A stretch of DNA of 64,000 nt from contig NC_081332.1 of assembly GCF_022539665.2 (NCBI RefSeq), positions 2,947,884-3,011,883 on the forward strand. The letters are read 5' to 3'. This DNA comes from Daphnia carinata (Eukaryota; Arthropoda; Branchiopoda; Diplostraca; Daphniidae). Both the position numbers and the translations under genes were made by a program. The notes under the pieces are model-generated. The model did no database searches and had not been told where the DNA came from. It was given only the letters and a program-made list of their open reading frames with translations. Position 1 is the first letter of the stretch. Each line of letters starts with the position of its first letter. Below are positions 41,717 through 55,748 of the stretch, one piece after another.

Positions 41717-43373
41717 AGGACATTCGCTTTCTTCATTCCCCAAGCAATTAGCCTATCCGCTTCTAAATAGAACGAAAAATAGCTTGTTGTTTTTTGTTTT
41801 TGTTTTATATACGGCCGTGATCCGTTGCTCCATTGTGTACACACACGTTCAATAGAAAAAGATTGGCGCCCTCTTTGCTCGACTTCTACTCTTTTTTTTT
41901 TTTTTTTTTTTTTTTTTTCTTTCTTTCTTTCGCTCTCGTAATAAGAAACAATGTCTGTGTCATACTCTGGCCGAGTGCCTTCCGTTGCCCTTGCATCCAA
42001 CAATTGGAAACATCCAATCCGGATGGACACACAAAAGGAGTTGGCATTGAAAACGGATCCCAATTGTTTGGGTACATGCGTCTCGTTACGTTTCAAACTG
42101 AGCGACACAACCAGTAAAGAAGTGGGCAAAAAAAGAAAAAAAAAGAAAAAGAAAAAGAAAAAGAAAAAAAACCTTTGGCTTTTTTCAAGTAGCGATGACC
42201 GGATTCCCATCTGCGCCTCCAACGTATTTATTTATTTTATTTTTTTTTATTTTGCTTTCTTCTTCTTAGCGCTGCGAGTCTTGTCGTCTTGTCGCCAGAT
42301 CGTCGACTCGTCACATTGGATACGCCTGTCTGCCCTCATTGTCCTCTCCTTCCATTACACCTGACAAATGGCCCTGACCACCCCCCATCCTGTCCCCCTT
42401 CCATCGTCACATAGTTCCTCCACTTCTTTCTTGCCCATTTTCTTTCTACCTCTCTCTCTCTCTCTCTCTCTCCCCCCACATCCATGTCTCCTCTTTTTTT
42501 TTTCTTTTTTTTTTTCTTTTGCTTTTAACGGGCGATGATGATAATCAAAGAAGCTACTAAATGTGATTGGGACATACACTTTTGTTAGTGCTGGGGGTCT
42601 CTAGATAATACGCAAAGAAGTCAGACGAATGTGAAGCGCCACCAGTAGCCCAGCGTTATTAGGCCGTCTTTGCCCACCTTTTTGCCGCCAGTTTCGCTGC
42701 ATTTCAAAGTCCCACATTATTTTTTTTTTTTTTTTTTGGTTTGGTTTCCTCAGGGTTTCTCTCAATTAAAAAAAAACCAAAACCAAAACCAGAATAGAAA
42801 CAATTGAGAGTCAATAAGAGAACGGTGACTTGATAACGCGTATCAAGAAGGGGGGGGGGTCACAGGACAACGGTCCGTAAGTAACCCTCGGTAAGCGTAA
42901 CACTTAAGAAAGAAAAACCTTCAAAAAATGTTTGACTAGAGGTAGAGGTGGATTCAGATATAGCGTCTGTTTTGATGCCAGATATTGACAGGTATAGCCA
43001 TTTGGGTGGAAACACGTGATGATTTTATTTCCATGCGTCCGCGTGTGTGTGTATAGATTTCAACGTGCGTGTAATAATAGCCGAGCAGTTTGACTGCGTT
43101 CCGCGTCTCGAGTTTGCAACTCTGATAGACACATGGCTTTCACACACTTACGACACGGAATGAAAACAGGGCAGACACCACAATATAAGCCTTCAAAATC
43201 GTATATATATATATATATATATAGACGTCCCTTTTGGGGCGTCAGGTAAAATGTGGACATGCAATTGCACCTGAGAACTGGCTCTCTTTGTTGCGTACAG
43301 CCAGTTTTTCTAAATCAAAATGCCGAATATTTTTGTGTCTTTTTTGGATCGTTTGACTGAGTGATGGCGACAA

Positions 43374-43406
<33 letters not shown>

Positions 43407-46400
43407 CAAACGATTCATCGATATGGTGTAGACTCTAACGCGATGGCCATCATATAAAAGAGGGAAAAAAGAAAAAAAGAAAAAGAAAAAAGACTGGATC
43501 TTCGGGTCTATGCACTCCGCTTGAAATCACGCTCCATCGATCGGCGTTAACTGGATCCCGGCTATTTTATCAGCGTGAAATCATCCTCCATGCATGGCTA
43601 CCTTGTTTGTTTTGTTTTGTTTTGTTTTTTTTCCCTACCCTTTTTTCTACTCGAAAAAACAATCGCCTAACGAAAAATAAAATTTAAAAATAAAAATGGA
43701 AGAATTTGACATAGATCAATCGCATCGAGTAAGACAAAAAAAAAATTGTCGCTTCCAACCGGTACAGCAAAAATTCCAGACTGGCTCTACGCAAACCGTA
43801 ATGGAAAGAGGCGAGGAATTCAATGAGACGTCAAGGTGGAAAGGTAAGACGAAAGAAACAAGAAAGAAAGAAAAAAAAAGTCAAATGAAATCCATCATTT
43901 TCTTTCTTGTTTCTTTAAGAGGAAAAAAAAAAAGTTGACTGAACAAATTTCAAGAAAAAAAAAAAAAAGGAAGAGACGCGCGCGCGCACACGTTGACACA
44001 CACACACAATCGAATGGTATTTCTTTATAATGTCCATAAAGCTGATTATAAGTGGCGCCACAGTTTCTGTTTTAGAAGCCCAAGAAGCTTTGGAAGAAAA
44101 AAAAAAAAAAAAAAAGCCGACATTGTAGCCAATTTCGTTTTGGCCTTTTCTTTTTCGGGTTGCAGCTCTTCCTTTTTTTTTTTTTTTTTTTTAAATAAAA
44201 CTCGCATTTGTGGATCTATACTCTTGCAGCGAGGAGGACGTAGCCCGAGGACAAAATGTCACTTGAGAAGACATGAGCGAGAGAATCAAAGATAACCGGA
44301 TGGATTGGTACAAAAAAAACCCCGAACATTTCAGGATTTTTTTTTTTTTTTTCCCCAAAATTAAAACGAGAAAAATACAAGAGGTTAGGTAATTATGTTC
44401 CCTCACGTATCTAGTTGAGACGTTTTCAAATGAAATGGATGAATCAACAGACTGAACGTATCACAGCCTCACGTTTTGATTGCTGCTGCGCCGTAATAGG
44501 GACGCAGAGTTCCCCAATTGGGCCATTTTACAAAAACAAACGTTAAAAAAAACAAAAAGATTTCGTCTCATCAACTTTGATGCGTCTACTGACATTTCAT
44601 CGTCCTATACGTGTTTCATTTACGCACGACACAATGTCCTCATCAAAAAGCCCTGTTTTATTATTGAACGTAGAAATACAAGGAAAACGAACGTCGGGTC
44701 ATTCAAAATTCAATTTCGCTTTTAAACGTGAGCCCGTTCGGTGGTCTGGAATCATCACGACATCATTTAAATGCCAGAATAAGAGAGAAACAAAAAAAAA
44801 ACTCCTAGTTGTTTTGTTTTTTTTTTGTTTGCGTGTTGCGCAGTGACAAACAAGCCCATCCCGCTATGCGAGCGGCCCAACGCAAAGAGTCCATCCACTC
44901 ACCGAAAGGGGCAGCAGCAACACAAACAAGCCGAAAGGGAACTTTAAGGGACTGTCGGATGAGCTAGACATCTCATGTCCGCATGGCCGTTAATAATTAA
45001 AGCTCAGTCGTTTTTTGTTTTTGTTTTTTTCTTTGTTTTCTTTTTTGTTTTTATTATTATTATTATTATTTTCTTCTTTTCCGACATGAAAAAAAAAAAA
45101 AAAAAGAGCCCTCCTCTTCAACGTGTATACGCTTTGCATTCCTATTTTTCGAAAGGGGCACCAAACACACCTTGGCATGTACACGACGGCGGCGACATGT
45201 TGTTGTAAAACAATCAAAAAGAGAGAGAGAAAAAAAAAAAAAAAAAAAAAAAAAAGAAGGTGATTGTTACTTTGGTGGGTGAAACTAAAGCATCTGCTGG
45301 CCTCAAACTTTCACCTACGGCCAACGGATAATTAACGAGAGAAAATGAAATGATCAAATGAATTTCAAACGTCGCTTTTCTCAGCCATTCATTTGAAATC
45401 GACACGTGAACGGATTGAATTCGGTACAGTCACAACCATAACTCATTTTTTTTCCCCCTCACAAAATAAAAAAAAAAATAAATAAAAAATAAAAAAAAAA
45501 ATTCAAAGAGATCGGACGAATGGCGCCAGGCCCGTTGACGCCATTCCTCCCCCCCCCCCCCGGTATACACACGCGTATTCTATTATAACACCCAAGTGTG
45601 TATAGACGTGTGTCTCTATTCTGCATACTGGAAAAACCTATAACCTAACAGTATATACCTACGTCTCTACAGTGTAATATACTATATCTAGATGTAGCTA
45701 GAGAGAGAGACACCTTTATGACACCCAATGTGCCGTAATGGCTAGACGGAATAGCTCTCGCGCTCTCTGTCACCCCGTTCCGTTTCTCTCTCTCTCTCTC
45801 TCTCTCTGCGTATGTGTGTGTCTCTGTGTGTGTATACTCCAATAAAAGGTGGAAACAACAACAACAGGGAGAGGCTGTGGTCATGGTTTTTTTTTTCTCG
45901 TCTTTTATATCCCCTTAAACCCATTCTTTTGTGTGTACAAATTTACCTTTTTTGGGGTCATTGGAAACTCTATTGTTTCACTTGAATTCGAACAGAAAAA
46001 AAATGGCTCCTCCGTCGAATCCTTCCGTCCAAACATGTGTTGGATATAGCTTTCAACGGTAAGAGTCTTGACATGTTTCGAGCGTGAATGGTCGGGAATG
46101 TACGCAACTGCCGTCTCCACCTCAATATGGGCATCGATGTTGTGCAAACGCTGGAAACGAAACACGACGACAAAAACTGCTGAACGCAGTACCCGACCGC
46201 AATTCTTATTTCCACGACAAACAAAAAAAATAAAAATAAACCGGTACGCGAGACGAGGCATGTGACACACAACTAATTTTCCAATTTTCTCCTTTGTCCC
46301 AAAATAGGCAAAATTATTATTTTCTTTTAAAAGTTTGATATCGTCTTTAAAAAAAAAAAAAAAAAAAAAATATTACAGCCCAAATGAAAGGAACATCCAA

Positions 46401-49400
46401 CTTGCCAGCAGATCGGCTCAACTTGATTATTTTTTCATCAGTTACGTTTCGTTTTCTTTGACGTCTTGATTTTTTTTTTTTTGTTTTTCTCGAGCCCTTT
46501 TTCTTTTCAATTAAAACGAGAGAATTGGAAAAGTAGTTGGGGCCTCACAATATGCCGTAGCATTTCGGCTAGTCCATTAGAACTCAAAGACGCGTCTCTA
46601 TTTTTGAATTCGCACCGATTTCAAATTGAAACAGACGAGTAAGCGAACAAAAATTAATCGCAAAAGAAATAAAAACAAGTGACGAAAGGTTCTCTTTTTT
46701 TTTTTTTCCGAGTCTGTTTGGAATCCACGCATGAATTGAGATAAACTACGGCTGTTATAATTTTCATCGCATTTCTTTTTCGTGGCCCCTCCATCTGCGT
46801 GTGCGTCTTTTTGCCTCGTCAATTTTTTTCTTTTTTCGTCTCGAACAAGGACACACACACACACACACAACTCATATGTACAGCAGCAGCAGCAGTAAAA
46901 TGAAGGCAAGCGTGATGTGCGTGCGTGCACCTCCCCCCCCCCCCCGTCCTACTGCAGAAAAGAATGGCGCCAGCAATAGCCTCAGTTATACGTACGCTCT
47001 ATAGGGATGTACAGTATATACTAGTACAACACAATATATACAAAGCGGCTGGCTGTAAGAGCACACAACTGTGACCGACAACTTATTTTTTGTTTTGTTT
47101 TCCCCTTCTCTTTGGTCGGGAGTGCGTAGACGGGCACAGCTTGTGATACACATGACAGCAAAAAGAAAGATCCTACACGCAAACTGTTGTAAACGAAGCT
47201 GTGCGTTGGTTTGCCTTCTGTCACTGGATCATTTTCTCTCGCATAACTCGTGTTTTTTTTTTTGTTTTTTTGCGCAATGGATCGTCACGTCCGCAATGTA
47301 TCCTCTTGCCTTTCCCCACCACCCACCCCCCCCCCCCCCCATTTTTTTTTTTTTTTTTTTCGTGTCATTTGCCTCTGTCTGTGCAGACCCAAAAATAGAC
47401 GGACAGCGTACGGTGGAAAACAAACAAGACGCCTGCTAATAGAGGCGGACGTATACATCATCGCAGGACCTGTCGGCTCAAACATTTCCTCCTTTTTTTC
47501 ATTTTCAAATGGGAAAAACAAAACGAGAAAGAGGTCGGAGCTATTTCAAACCTAAAAAATAAAAAAAAAAAATAAAAACTCATCGGAGAGTTGGAATGAC
47601 AAGTGAAAAAGAGACGCCGCCTTTTGCTGCTGAAGAGACAGATCAATCCATCTCTCATTATCTACTCGACACCAAATCAGTCCGCGCATAACTCGTCCAA
47701 TGAGAGGCACTTGTCTTGCACAAACATTTCATGGGGCGCCTCTTCTTTTTATTTTTGAAAAACAAAAAAAAATAAAAAAAAATAAATAAATGGTTTCAAC
47801 ATTTTCGGTGCTCGTCGCCAACCGACTAGAAATAATTAGCCGCCAATCGGCCGGCGCTCCTCCTCTCCACCTCCCCACTGCACAAGAAGGGAATGCCAGT
47901 CATTCTTTTGGCTCCTATTTAGTTTGGCTACTATATAGGGCGACTGTAAACATATTTAGAAGACCACCGTGAAAATAAAAACATTTTCAAAAGAAAAACA
48001 TTAAAGAGAAGATGAAATATACTTGTCTATTCCAACGCATCAAGTTTGATGTGTACGCACACATAGGCAGTAGGGGAAAAGAAATGCCTTGTCCTCCACC
48101 AGTCGTCAGCAGATCATCAAAGAGCTTCGGCTACAAGAGCGCACAAACACTTCACTAAGATGGGCCTACAAGAAGCCCGGCCAAGCAAATTGGCACAGCC
48201 ACTCTGTGATCTCTCTCGCATTTCGCCCCATATTTTTTTTTTTCTTTTCTTTTAATAGGATTTAAGCCTTTGATATGTTTAGTGTACGTCTACCATTAGC
48301 ATGTAACTGGCGTTATGGAGACATGTATAATATCATCATAACATAAAGGGGCAGCGGCGCTATGCGTACAACTATAGAAGAAGAAGAAGAAGAAAAAAAC
48401 GGACTCATAAATACGCGTAAGAAGAAGTACCTAGAAGCTTTTATCGAGATTGCGACAGAGACATACAGACGTTTCTTTGATGAAATAAATACAAAACTGT
48501 GAAAGAAAAAAAAAAAAAAAAGAAACTCGTTTTCATTCTGATTATTCAAACGAGCATTTTTTTTTTTTTTTTTTTTCGTGGGGTCATTCCGATCGAAAGG
48601 GCTGACATTTTTTAATGCAACTAAAATAGAAATGGGCTCTTTGCAATTTTATAAAATTGATGTAACCCACTGGCCGTTTAGTTTTTTACTACGAGACTCA
48701 AAGGAAATGTTCAATCACGACAATCGAGTGGTCAGAAGAATACACAATAAAAAAAAAACTATTGAGAAAGGGGGGGGGGGAAAGAAAATCAAATCATGGA
48801 ATGAAAATAGAAAGATGGGGTGGCTATGCATCTCCTTGTTTTGTTTTTTTTTGTTTTGTTTTTTTATTATTGAATATTTTTCTGACGTATAATGTAAAAA
48901 CCGAATCCGTCGCCATCACTGCCGCCAGTCCCCTGGTAAGGCCGTCCAAAAAAAAAAAAAAAAAAAAAAAAAGAAAACTGCGTTGGAATAAGAAAATGCA
49001 CCTTCCTCCTATAAAGTCTCTGCCTCCCTCCCCCCATCTCCCATCCTACCCCACCACACGTTGTACATACACAGCACTTTGATTTATAACATCTGATTGC
49101 TGACGTCGGCGATGCACACAAGAAAACGAGGAGACATAGAGAACACAACGGGGTCCCGATGCACACTGTCAAAACATGTGGGATAGAAAAGAAAACAACA
49201 AAAAAAGGGGGGAGGGGTAGGGATGGCTATTCATTTATTTATGTATCAACGGGTCAATAAATCTATTATAGAAAGAAAAAGAAAAAAAGATATGCCTCTA
49301 TAGGTACGTGCGTTTAACCTGATTCCTCTAGGTCTACGTTGTATAGAGGCTGAACGCAAAAGAGAGGGGGGAAGTGAGGTCCCGCTGAGAGCAGGAAAAG

Positions 49401-50746
49401 ACATGGCCGTATGAATGTGAACAAACAGGCCGAAAAAAAAAAACATAACTGTGGCGGCAACGACGACGGCAATATATACATAAGAAGAGAATGCGACCCA
49501 TCGTTAGTTAAAGATTCTTCTTCTTTTCGTGTGTGTGTGTGGCACTTTGGCAGCGGGTGGGCGTCCTCCCTCCTCCACTTAGATTATCCACTCGCCTCGT
49601 CTGTCTCTTATTTAATCGCAATTTAGGCAACAGCATCCGTGGATGCCTCCCTCCCAGCCACCCAAACATTCCCCACTAGCGTGTGCCCTTATAGACTTTT
49701 GCGTGTGTGCGTGTGTGTGTGTGTGTGTAGACAAGAGAGACGTAGGAGGGAAAAGAGAGGGAGGTCGCCGCCAACAAAACCGCAGCCACCGCTTCGATTG
49801 CCACAAAAACCTCGACGACGAGTTGAAAGACGATCAATCTTCTTCTTCTTTCCTCCTTCCCTATTTTTGTTCCTTTTTTTTTTTTCTTTTTCTACCATCT
49901 CTCTACTGCATGTCGAGCAAAAACACATACACAGTCAATTGCGGATGAGAGTCGACCGTAAGGGAGGGGAGAGACTGCAGAGTTCATCCGGCGTGCCAAA
50001 AAAAAAAAGAAGAAAAAAACAAAAATGGAGAGCGCCAGAGAGAAGTCAGTGTCACCGACTCGTAACCGAACTCTCATATCCGGACGCCGGCCGCCGCCGT
50101 CGTCGCCGTCGCTGCTATTATTTAAAAAAGGGAAAAAGCGGCGCGTCGGTTGAGTGAATCCTCACACAGTGCACCGACATCCGCGCGCCCGCCACCCAAA
50201 AACTGGGGAAAAAAATAATACAAGACGACGACATGCAACACAAAACAGCAGATGATCTAACCGAGCCTTTCTTTATTCTATTGATGTGATTATTATTCCT
50301 TTCGGTCCGCACTCGGCGGCTTGTGAACTCCTCTGATCCGTGTCATCCGGGACAAGCCAAAAAAAAAAGAGAGGAGGAGAGAGAGAGACAGTGTGTATGC
50401 GAGAAGCGCCATCTCACTTGGCAGCATCCGCATGCGAACAACAGGAAGTTCAAAAGACAGGGACATAACTCGATCAAAAAGATACACGGCCAATCCATTT
50501 CCGTGCGACTTAGTTTCGACTCGTCCCCCCCCCCCCCCCCCCCTATTTATTACAAACAATTAAACCAATTTTGATTCCCATTTTCTTTAGAACAAACCAA
50601 AATCGTTTTCGGATACATACGTTAAAAACTTAAAAAGTATTCAATAAAGTATTTTTCAAAAAGCGAAAAAAAAAAAAAAAAAAAAAAAAGAGCCGTGTGG
50701 TTTATTTCCAGCACCGTGTGAGGGTTGCTGGAACGTTGCTGGCCCG

Positions 50747-50770
50747 CAATGCCGTGGCACGACGGCATTG
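50747..50770. repeat. Perfect hairpin, 9 bp stem, 6-base loop
   Basis: CAATGCCGT and ACGGCATTG flank a GGCACG loop. Next to it, GTTGCTGG is repeated with a few bases between copies. Confidence 0.88.
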
Positions 50771-52320
50771 AATGTCACCAGCGGTTAGGATCAATTCAAT
50801 TAAGGCGGACTGGTATAGAGCGTATACTCCTCGTCTATATTGTATAACAGCCGAGAGGGGTAGGAGGAGGAGCGCAATGAGGAGGATTGATGGGATTGTC
50901 GCGCGCGCTAGGGGAGACGACGATGAGGAAATCCATCCTCACAGACACACACACACAAAAAAGCGGAGCATCCGATATATTTTTTTTTTTTGGGGGGAGG
51001 GGGGTTATTTTTCGGTTGCGGCGTGGGGAGTCAATTGAGCCATCCTCTTTTTTTCTATCTGCGTGTGGCGCGCGGCGGCACATTGGAATGATGAAGTCGC
51101 ACAGAAAAAAAAAGGGAAGACGACGACGAAACAAGAAATGAAGAATAAAAATAACAAGGGAGGAGCTGAAAAACGACACACGAGGCCATCATGGAGGAGG
51201 GTAAGCGACGCGTGACGTCAGGCGCCGCTGAACGCCACGAGTGTGTCTCTCACGGATAGACGTTGGCGACAATTTACATCCCCCCCCCACACAAAAAAGT
51301 CGAGTCAGTCTACTCATGTCATTGCTTTCTTCTTTTTTATTATTATTTTTTTTTTTTTTTTTTTGCATCAACAGCAAAAAGCCCAGGGTTGATGATGGGA
51401 GGGGAGGCCTCGTGAAAAATTGTCAACTTCCTCCCGGTATTTTTTTTTTCGTCACGTCCTCCCCCCCCTCTATCCTCGATTACATTGATGACGAATGAAC
51501 TCATCTCAATATTGCCAATCCCCTTCTCACTGCTCTTGCATTATTCATCGACTTTTGATTTCAATCGACTCACGGATACTACACCCCCTCACCCCTAATG
51601 GCCTATCTGAGATGAACTTGATCCTAATCGTCACGTGTCCAATTTGAAAGATGAATCACAACATTGCACTCTTTTTATATTTTGGAATTCTTCCTCTACA
51701 AAGTAGCGATGCAATCGCAATGAAACATGCCTAGTCGGGGGGATTCAATGGAAAAAAAAAAAAAAAAAGAGGCAAACACACAAGCAAAAAAAGGGCCATT
51801 CGCTGCTGACACGCGTTGGCAGATCATTCCCGAAAAAAAAAAAGAAGAAGCAGCAGCCAAAAAGAATGGAAATGTGACAGTTGAACCAGTCAAGCAAACG
51901 GCCGACAGTAGCACTTGTTTTAGACACAGAACGAAGAACGGTAGCCTTGTCAAATGTCTTCTATCCAAGAAAAATGTCAACTTTCGTTTAACGCTAGCAC
52001 GGCCCACCCTTTTTGGATGATTGCTCATCTTCAAGTTTTGGTTTTTTTTTTCTAACGGCATTATATTCCCGGTTTTTTTTTTTTCCCTCTGACTTTCCTG
52101 ATGTCTCCACAGCAACGCCAATGCGAGTTGAATGTACAAATGTCGTTTCATTGGAAAAAAAAAAATGGACAAGTGTCTGTGAGTGGCAGATCTGCAGCGA
52201 TTCACAGATTGATCGAGAAATATAAAAAAAAAAAAATGCGTACGCACGCGGTCTTCATATTTAGTTCACGTTCTAACTGAACCCAACGTACACAAACAAA
52301 ATCGACCGATTTGATCTGAT

Positions 52321-52348
52321 TGCCCATGGCTTTTGCTGGCCATGGGCA
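52321..52348. repeat. Perfect hairpin, 10 bp stem, 8-base loop
   Basis: TGCCCATGGC and GCCATGGGCA flank TTTTGCTG. No T-run follows that would suggest a terminator, and no gene lies near. Confidence 0.9.
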
Positions 52349-55300
52349 TTCAAATGCCGTTCAATCACGTGACCCCTCAAAAAAAAACACAAAAAAAACA
52401 ATTCAAATCCAAAGAAAAATCTGGAGCATGCATCGACTTGTGGCTGCTTTCAAACCAACACAAAAGCAAAAAAACTGGGACTTACATAATCACGTAGCCG
52501 TAGGTGGTGTCAGGGTAGAGTTAGGAATCTAATCCCGATGAACGTCGACCCACAAGAGCTGACACTCTTTCAGCTTGTCGACCTGGTTAAGTTATTGACA
52601 CATCGATTCACGTCCAGGTGTCGACATTTCATACGCCATTTTCCCACCTGCTCAGGGCCACGCACTTGAACCTTCTTGAACCACTAGTCACACATTTCAG
52701 AAAAAAAAAAAAAAAAAAAAAAAAAAGAAAACTAATCATTTGAACGAAAGAGATCGTAGCTGATTAACATGGTCATCGTAAGACAAAAGAAAACTTTTTT
52801 TGTGACGCCGTGGCGTGTCGTATCATCACCGTCAGTCGTGTTGGGTGAAGGACCTTCTATCTCACTCGTTACCCGACACTTTCGACTTGCTATACGACAC
52901 ACACAATCTTATTTTATGATATATACGTAACGTACCTGCAATGTCCAATGTGTACAGCAGTTGCAGCTACTATGTGTCTATTGCCACCTTATTGTGTCAC
53001 CGAATCACGAACACACACGTAAAAAGAAAAGAACAGTTTTTCATTTGTCTTGGGTTCGGCCACAGTTGGACAAATAATTGGAGCCAAAAACGATAAGCAC
53101 ACTTGCCAGATCGGCAGAAAATTGAATTGTCATGTTTGCCAAATTGAAATAAAGCGATTATTGGAGGAAGAGTTAAGAAAAAATGGCGGGTAAATGGTCA
53201 GGGTCTTTTAGGGGGAAGGGTTCATATGAGAACGGCCTTTGTTTTCTCGAAATGTTCGAGAACAATCGACACTTGCATCAACTAGAAACATCAAAGTGTA
53301 CACGCATCAAATTCTATCGTATAGATATAGGGAGGTGACGCACACACGTGCAGACATTGGTGTAGCAAAATGGGGGGGGGAGACATTTTCTAAATTTCTA
53401 TGGGACAATCGGAAAACGAAGGAGGGAGGGTACTCTTGTTGTGATGGATACATTGCGTGATGCGAGCTAGTCTGGGCCAAAGCACACGACGGTCCCCTGT
53501 GTCACATCGTCGGGCGCGGCGTTCCAGTTGCCCGTCGTCCTTTTTCGCTTGTTCTTGTCCAGCCACGTTCCATGGGGGGTTTCACGTTAAAAATAATAAA
53601 AGAAAAACAAAAACAAAACAAAAAAAAAAGCTTTGGCCAGTTGGAAAGAACACAAAAATTGTCATTGGCGGCCGTGGAAATCGAGAGTCACGCCAGTCTT
53701 TTTTTTTTTCAGTACAACATCGACGACGAGGGGGCATCGATTATGCAATGCAGCTGAATTTCGTGTCCCCGTGCTGTGTGTAATAAGAGTCTCTCTGTTG
53801 TCCACGACTAGCCAGGAACCTACGACAAAAGCTCTCTCGCTTCGACTACTATACAATATGATTGTGTTTCTTTTTTTAGAAAGCAAAAAGAACGAGGAGG
53901 ACAAAAAGAAATTGAAAAAACAAGTAGAGGCGACAGTGTGCCGACAGCTGATGCAGGTGCACTTGGCCTAATCGCAGCTCATTCAATAAAACACGATCAA
54001 AATGGATGCCTCTTTATTTTTCTCCTTCTTGTTTTCCAGTTTTACCAGTGTGTCTGTTAACACACACACATATGTTACACGACATAAGGAAATAGGATGG
54101 GAATTTATTTTTTGAAAAAAAAAAAAAAAAAAAAACAGTTGGGGGAAAAACGGCTCGTTAGTGACAGGCTCGAAAATCGATAAACCAAACGAAAAAGCCA
54201 CAAACTGCATTCACAGTTTTTATTCTTTTTCGCAGATACTAGGGGAAAAGTCAAAATAAAAGCTCGAGTGTGTGCAGGTAAGAAACGGAATATTCGATGA
54301 GGAAGAAGTAAAAAAAAAATGCGAGAGAGACAGATTTACGAATTTCCGGCGCTGGTGCATTTAAAACGAGAGGAGGGGGGGGGGCGGAGTCCTGTATAAA
54401 CTCCCCTCAAATGGACGTGAATATGTATTATCCTTCTGGGGTCGTAAGAAAAGCCACAATAACATAGCGAAATCATTTAGAAGAAACTTGAAGAACTAGA
54501 AAGAAAAAAAAAAAAGGGAGAAAACAAAATATCCATTAAAAAGAATTCCAATGATGTTGTGTGTCTCGTGTGTGTGTGTGTGATGTAAAAGAGAGAAAAC
54601 TAAAAAAGACCGGCAGGATGCAGTTCTTTTTCCAACAGGAAAAAAAAGAAAACGAAATTCCTTACTAATGACGATTATACAAAAAAAAAAAAAAAAAACC
54701 CTCCACGAAGAGAGGCTCTTTTTTCTTTTTAGACTTGTCTGTTTCAAAACACGGTTCTTCTCACTTTTCATTTACAAGTTTGACCATTCGTTTTTGCCTT
54801 TCACCTCAATTGATCAGCGTAAAAAATAAAAAAAAAACGAGTTTTGTTATGTAATCGAGAGAAAATTGCTGTTTTGAAAAAAAAAAAAGAATCGATTCGT
54901 GAGAATTGGCTGCGGTTGATGTTCATTTCTGTTTTGCCTACACCGAGAAAAAAGTGGGCAAGGGGGGCTGTCAGTCGGAACGGTTTGAAATCGACGACGC
55001 AGGTCTTTCTCGCTCGTCTTATCTGCGTTGACCATATCAAACGGTTTCCTTCGTTTGGTCGACAACAGAAGCAGCAGCCGCTTTAGACGAAGGGAATGTC
55101 GAGGTGATAAGTGCTGATGCAGTCGGCCGAAACCAAACCCGAATACAACGAACCGTTAACATTTTCTTTTTTCTGTTCCTCAAGACCCAGCAAAAGGCCT
55201 TCATCCAAAAAAGGACAGCCAGATGTGTTTCTTCGGTTAGGGGCCGGAGTTTGACGCTACGATGACACACTTGACATTCATTTTTTTTTTTTCTCCCCTC

Positions 55301-55748
55301 TCTTTTTTGAAATACAACAAGTTAGCCAAGCGAAAAGAAATGAGTTGAAAACCAATCAGCCCACCAACTGAAAATAAACGGATAAAAACAGCTAGAAGAA
55401 ACAAAAAAAGAGAGTGCGTGTGTGTACAGTCTGAAATGGCTGCGACCATTTCGAGTGGACAGTTCACGCAAGGTAACCGCCAAAACAAAATAAAAGAGAG
55501 TGCAATACGAAAAAAAAAAGAGAGAAGAGCTGCCAAGACAGGTAGCGTGTGAAACATTCGCTCCTCTGGCACGCTGCGACATCGACCTACCCTCTAATAG
55601 ACCACACACGTAAACTGCGCAGACCTATATCTCTCTCTACTTTGACTCGGCCTTTAGAAAACATTGCTAGTTGTCTGCCCGGAGGTTCGTACCCCTTCCC
55701 CTTTCTTTTTCAAACACCTGGGAAAGGTGATGATGAAATATTGCGACG

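Larger units (their letters stand above)
31501..45900. other. Gene-poor region rich in simple repeats
   Basis: Contains AT repeats (31830-31855, 34930-34952, 43202-43223), a TTC repeat (33099-33129), poly-A of 45 at 34540-34584 and of 45 at 36874-36918, a GA repeat (40419-40455), CT repeats and a near-palindrome at 33737-33758. A frame at 38804-39097 (plus) reads beyond a poly-T with a varied composition but is not recognised. I see no confident gene. Confidence 0.65.
45901..55748. other. Gene-poor region with hairpins and one exon-like island
   Basis: Around 45960-46150 both strands have exon-like signals (see findings). Perfect hairpins occur at 50747-50770 and 52321-52348. The rest is homopolymer, CA/TG and C or G runs (for example 46931-46945, 47327-47340, 50525-50542). 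A plus-strand frame from 50025 gives a 43-residue basic peptide of unknown meaning. No gene is supported. Confidence 0.6.

Noticed and set aside
41587-42222. 211-codon minus-strand open frame
   Set aside because: It is composed largely of Phe and Lys runs from homopolymers.
42759-42810. CTCTCAATT ... AATTGAGAG inverted repeat
   Set aside because: Nine-base arms separated by 34 bases of low-complexity A/C sequence are expected by chance in a window this size.
51696-52247. 183-codon minus-strand open frame
   Set aside because: It is stitched through several poly-T and poly-A runs (Phe and Lys blocks) and has no coherent domain.
53457-53783. Plus-strand 108-codon frame and a minus-strand 34-residue segment ending in TAG near 53480
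   Set aside because: Neither has usable splice partners or a recognised motif; both fit chance open frames.
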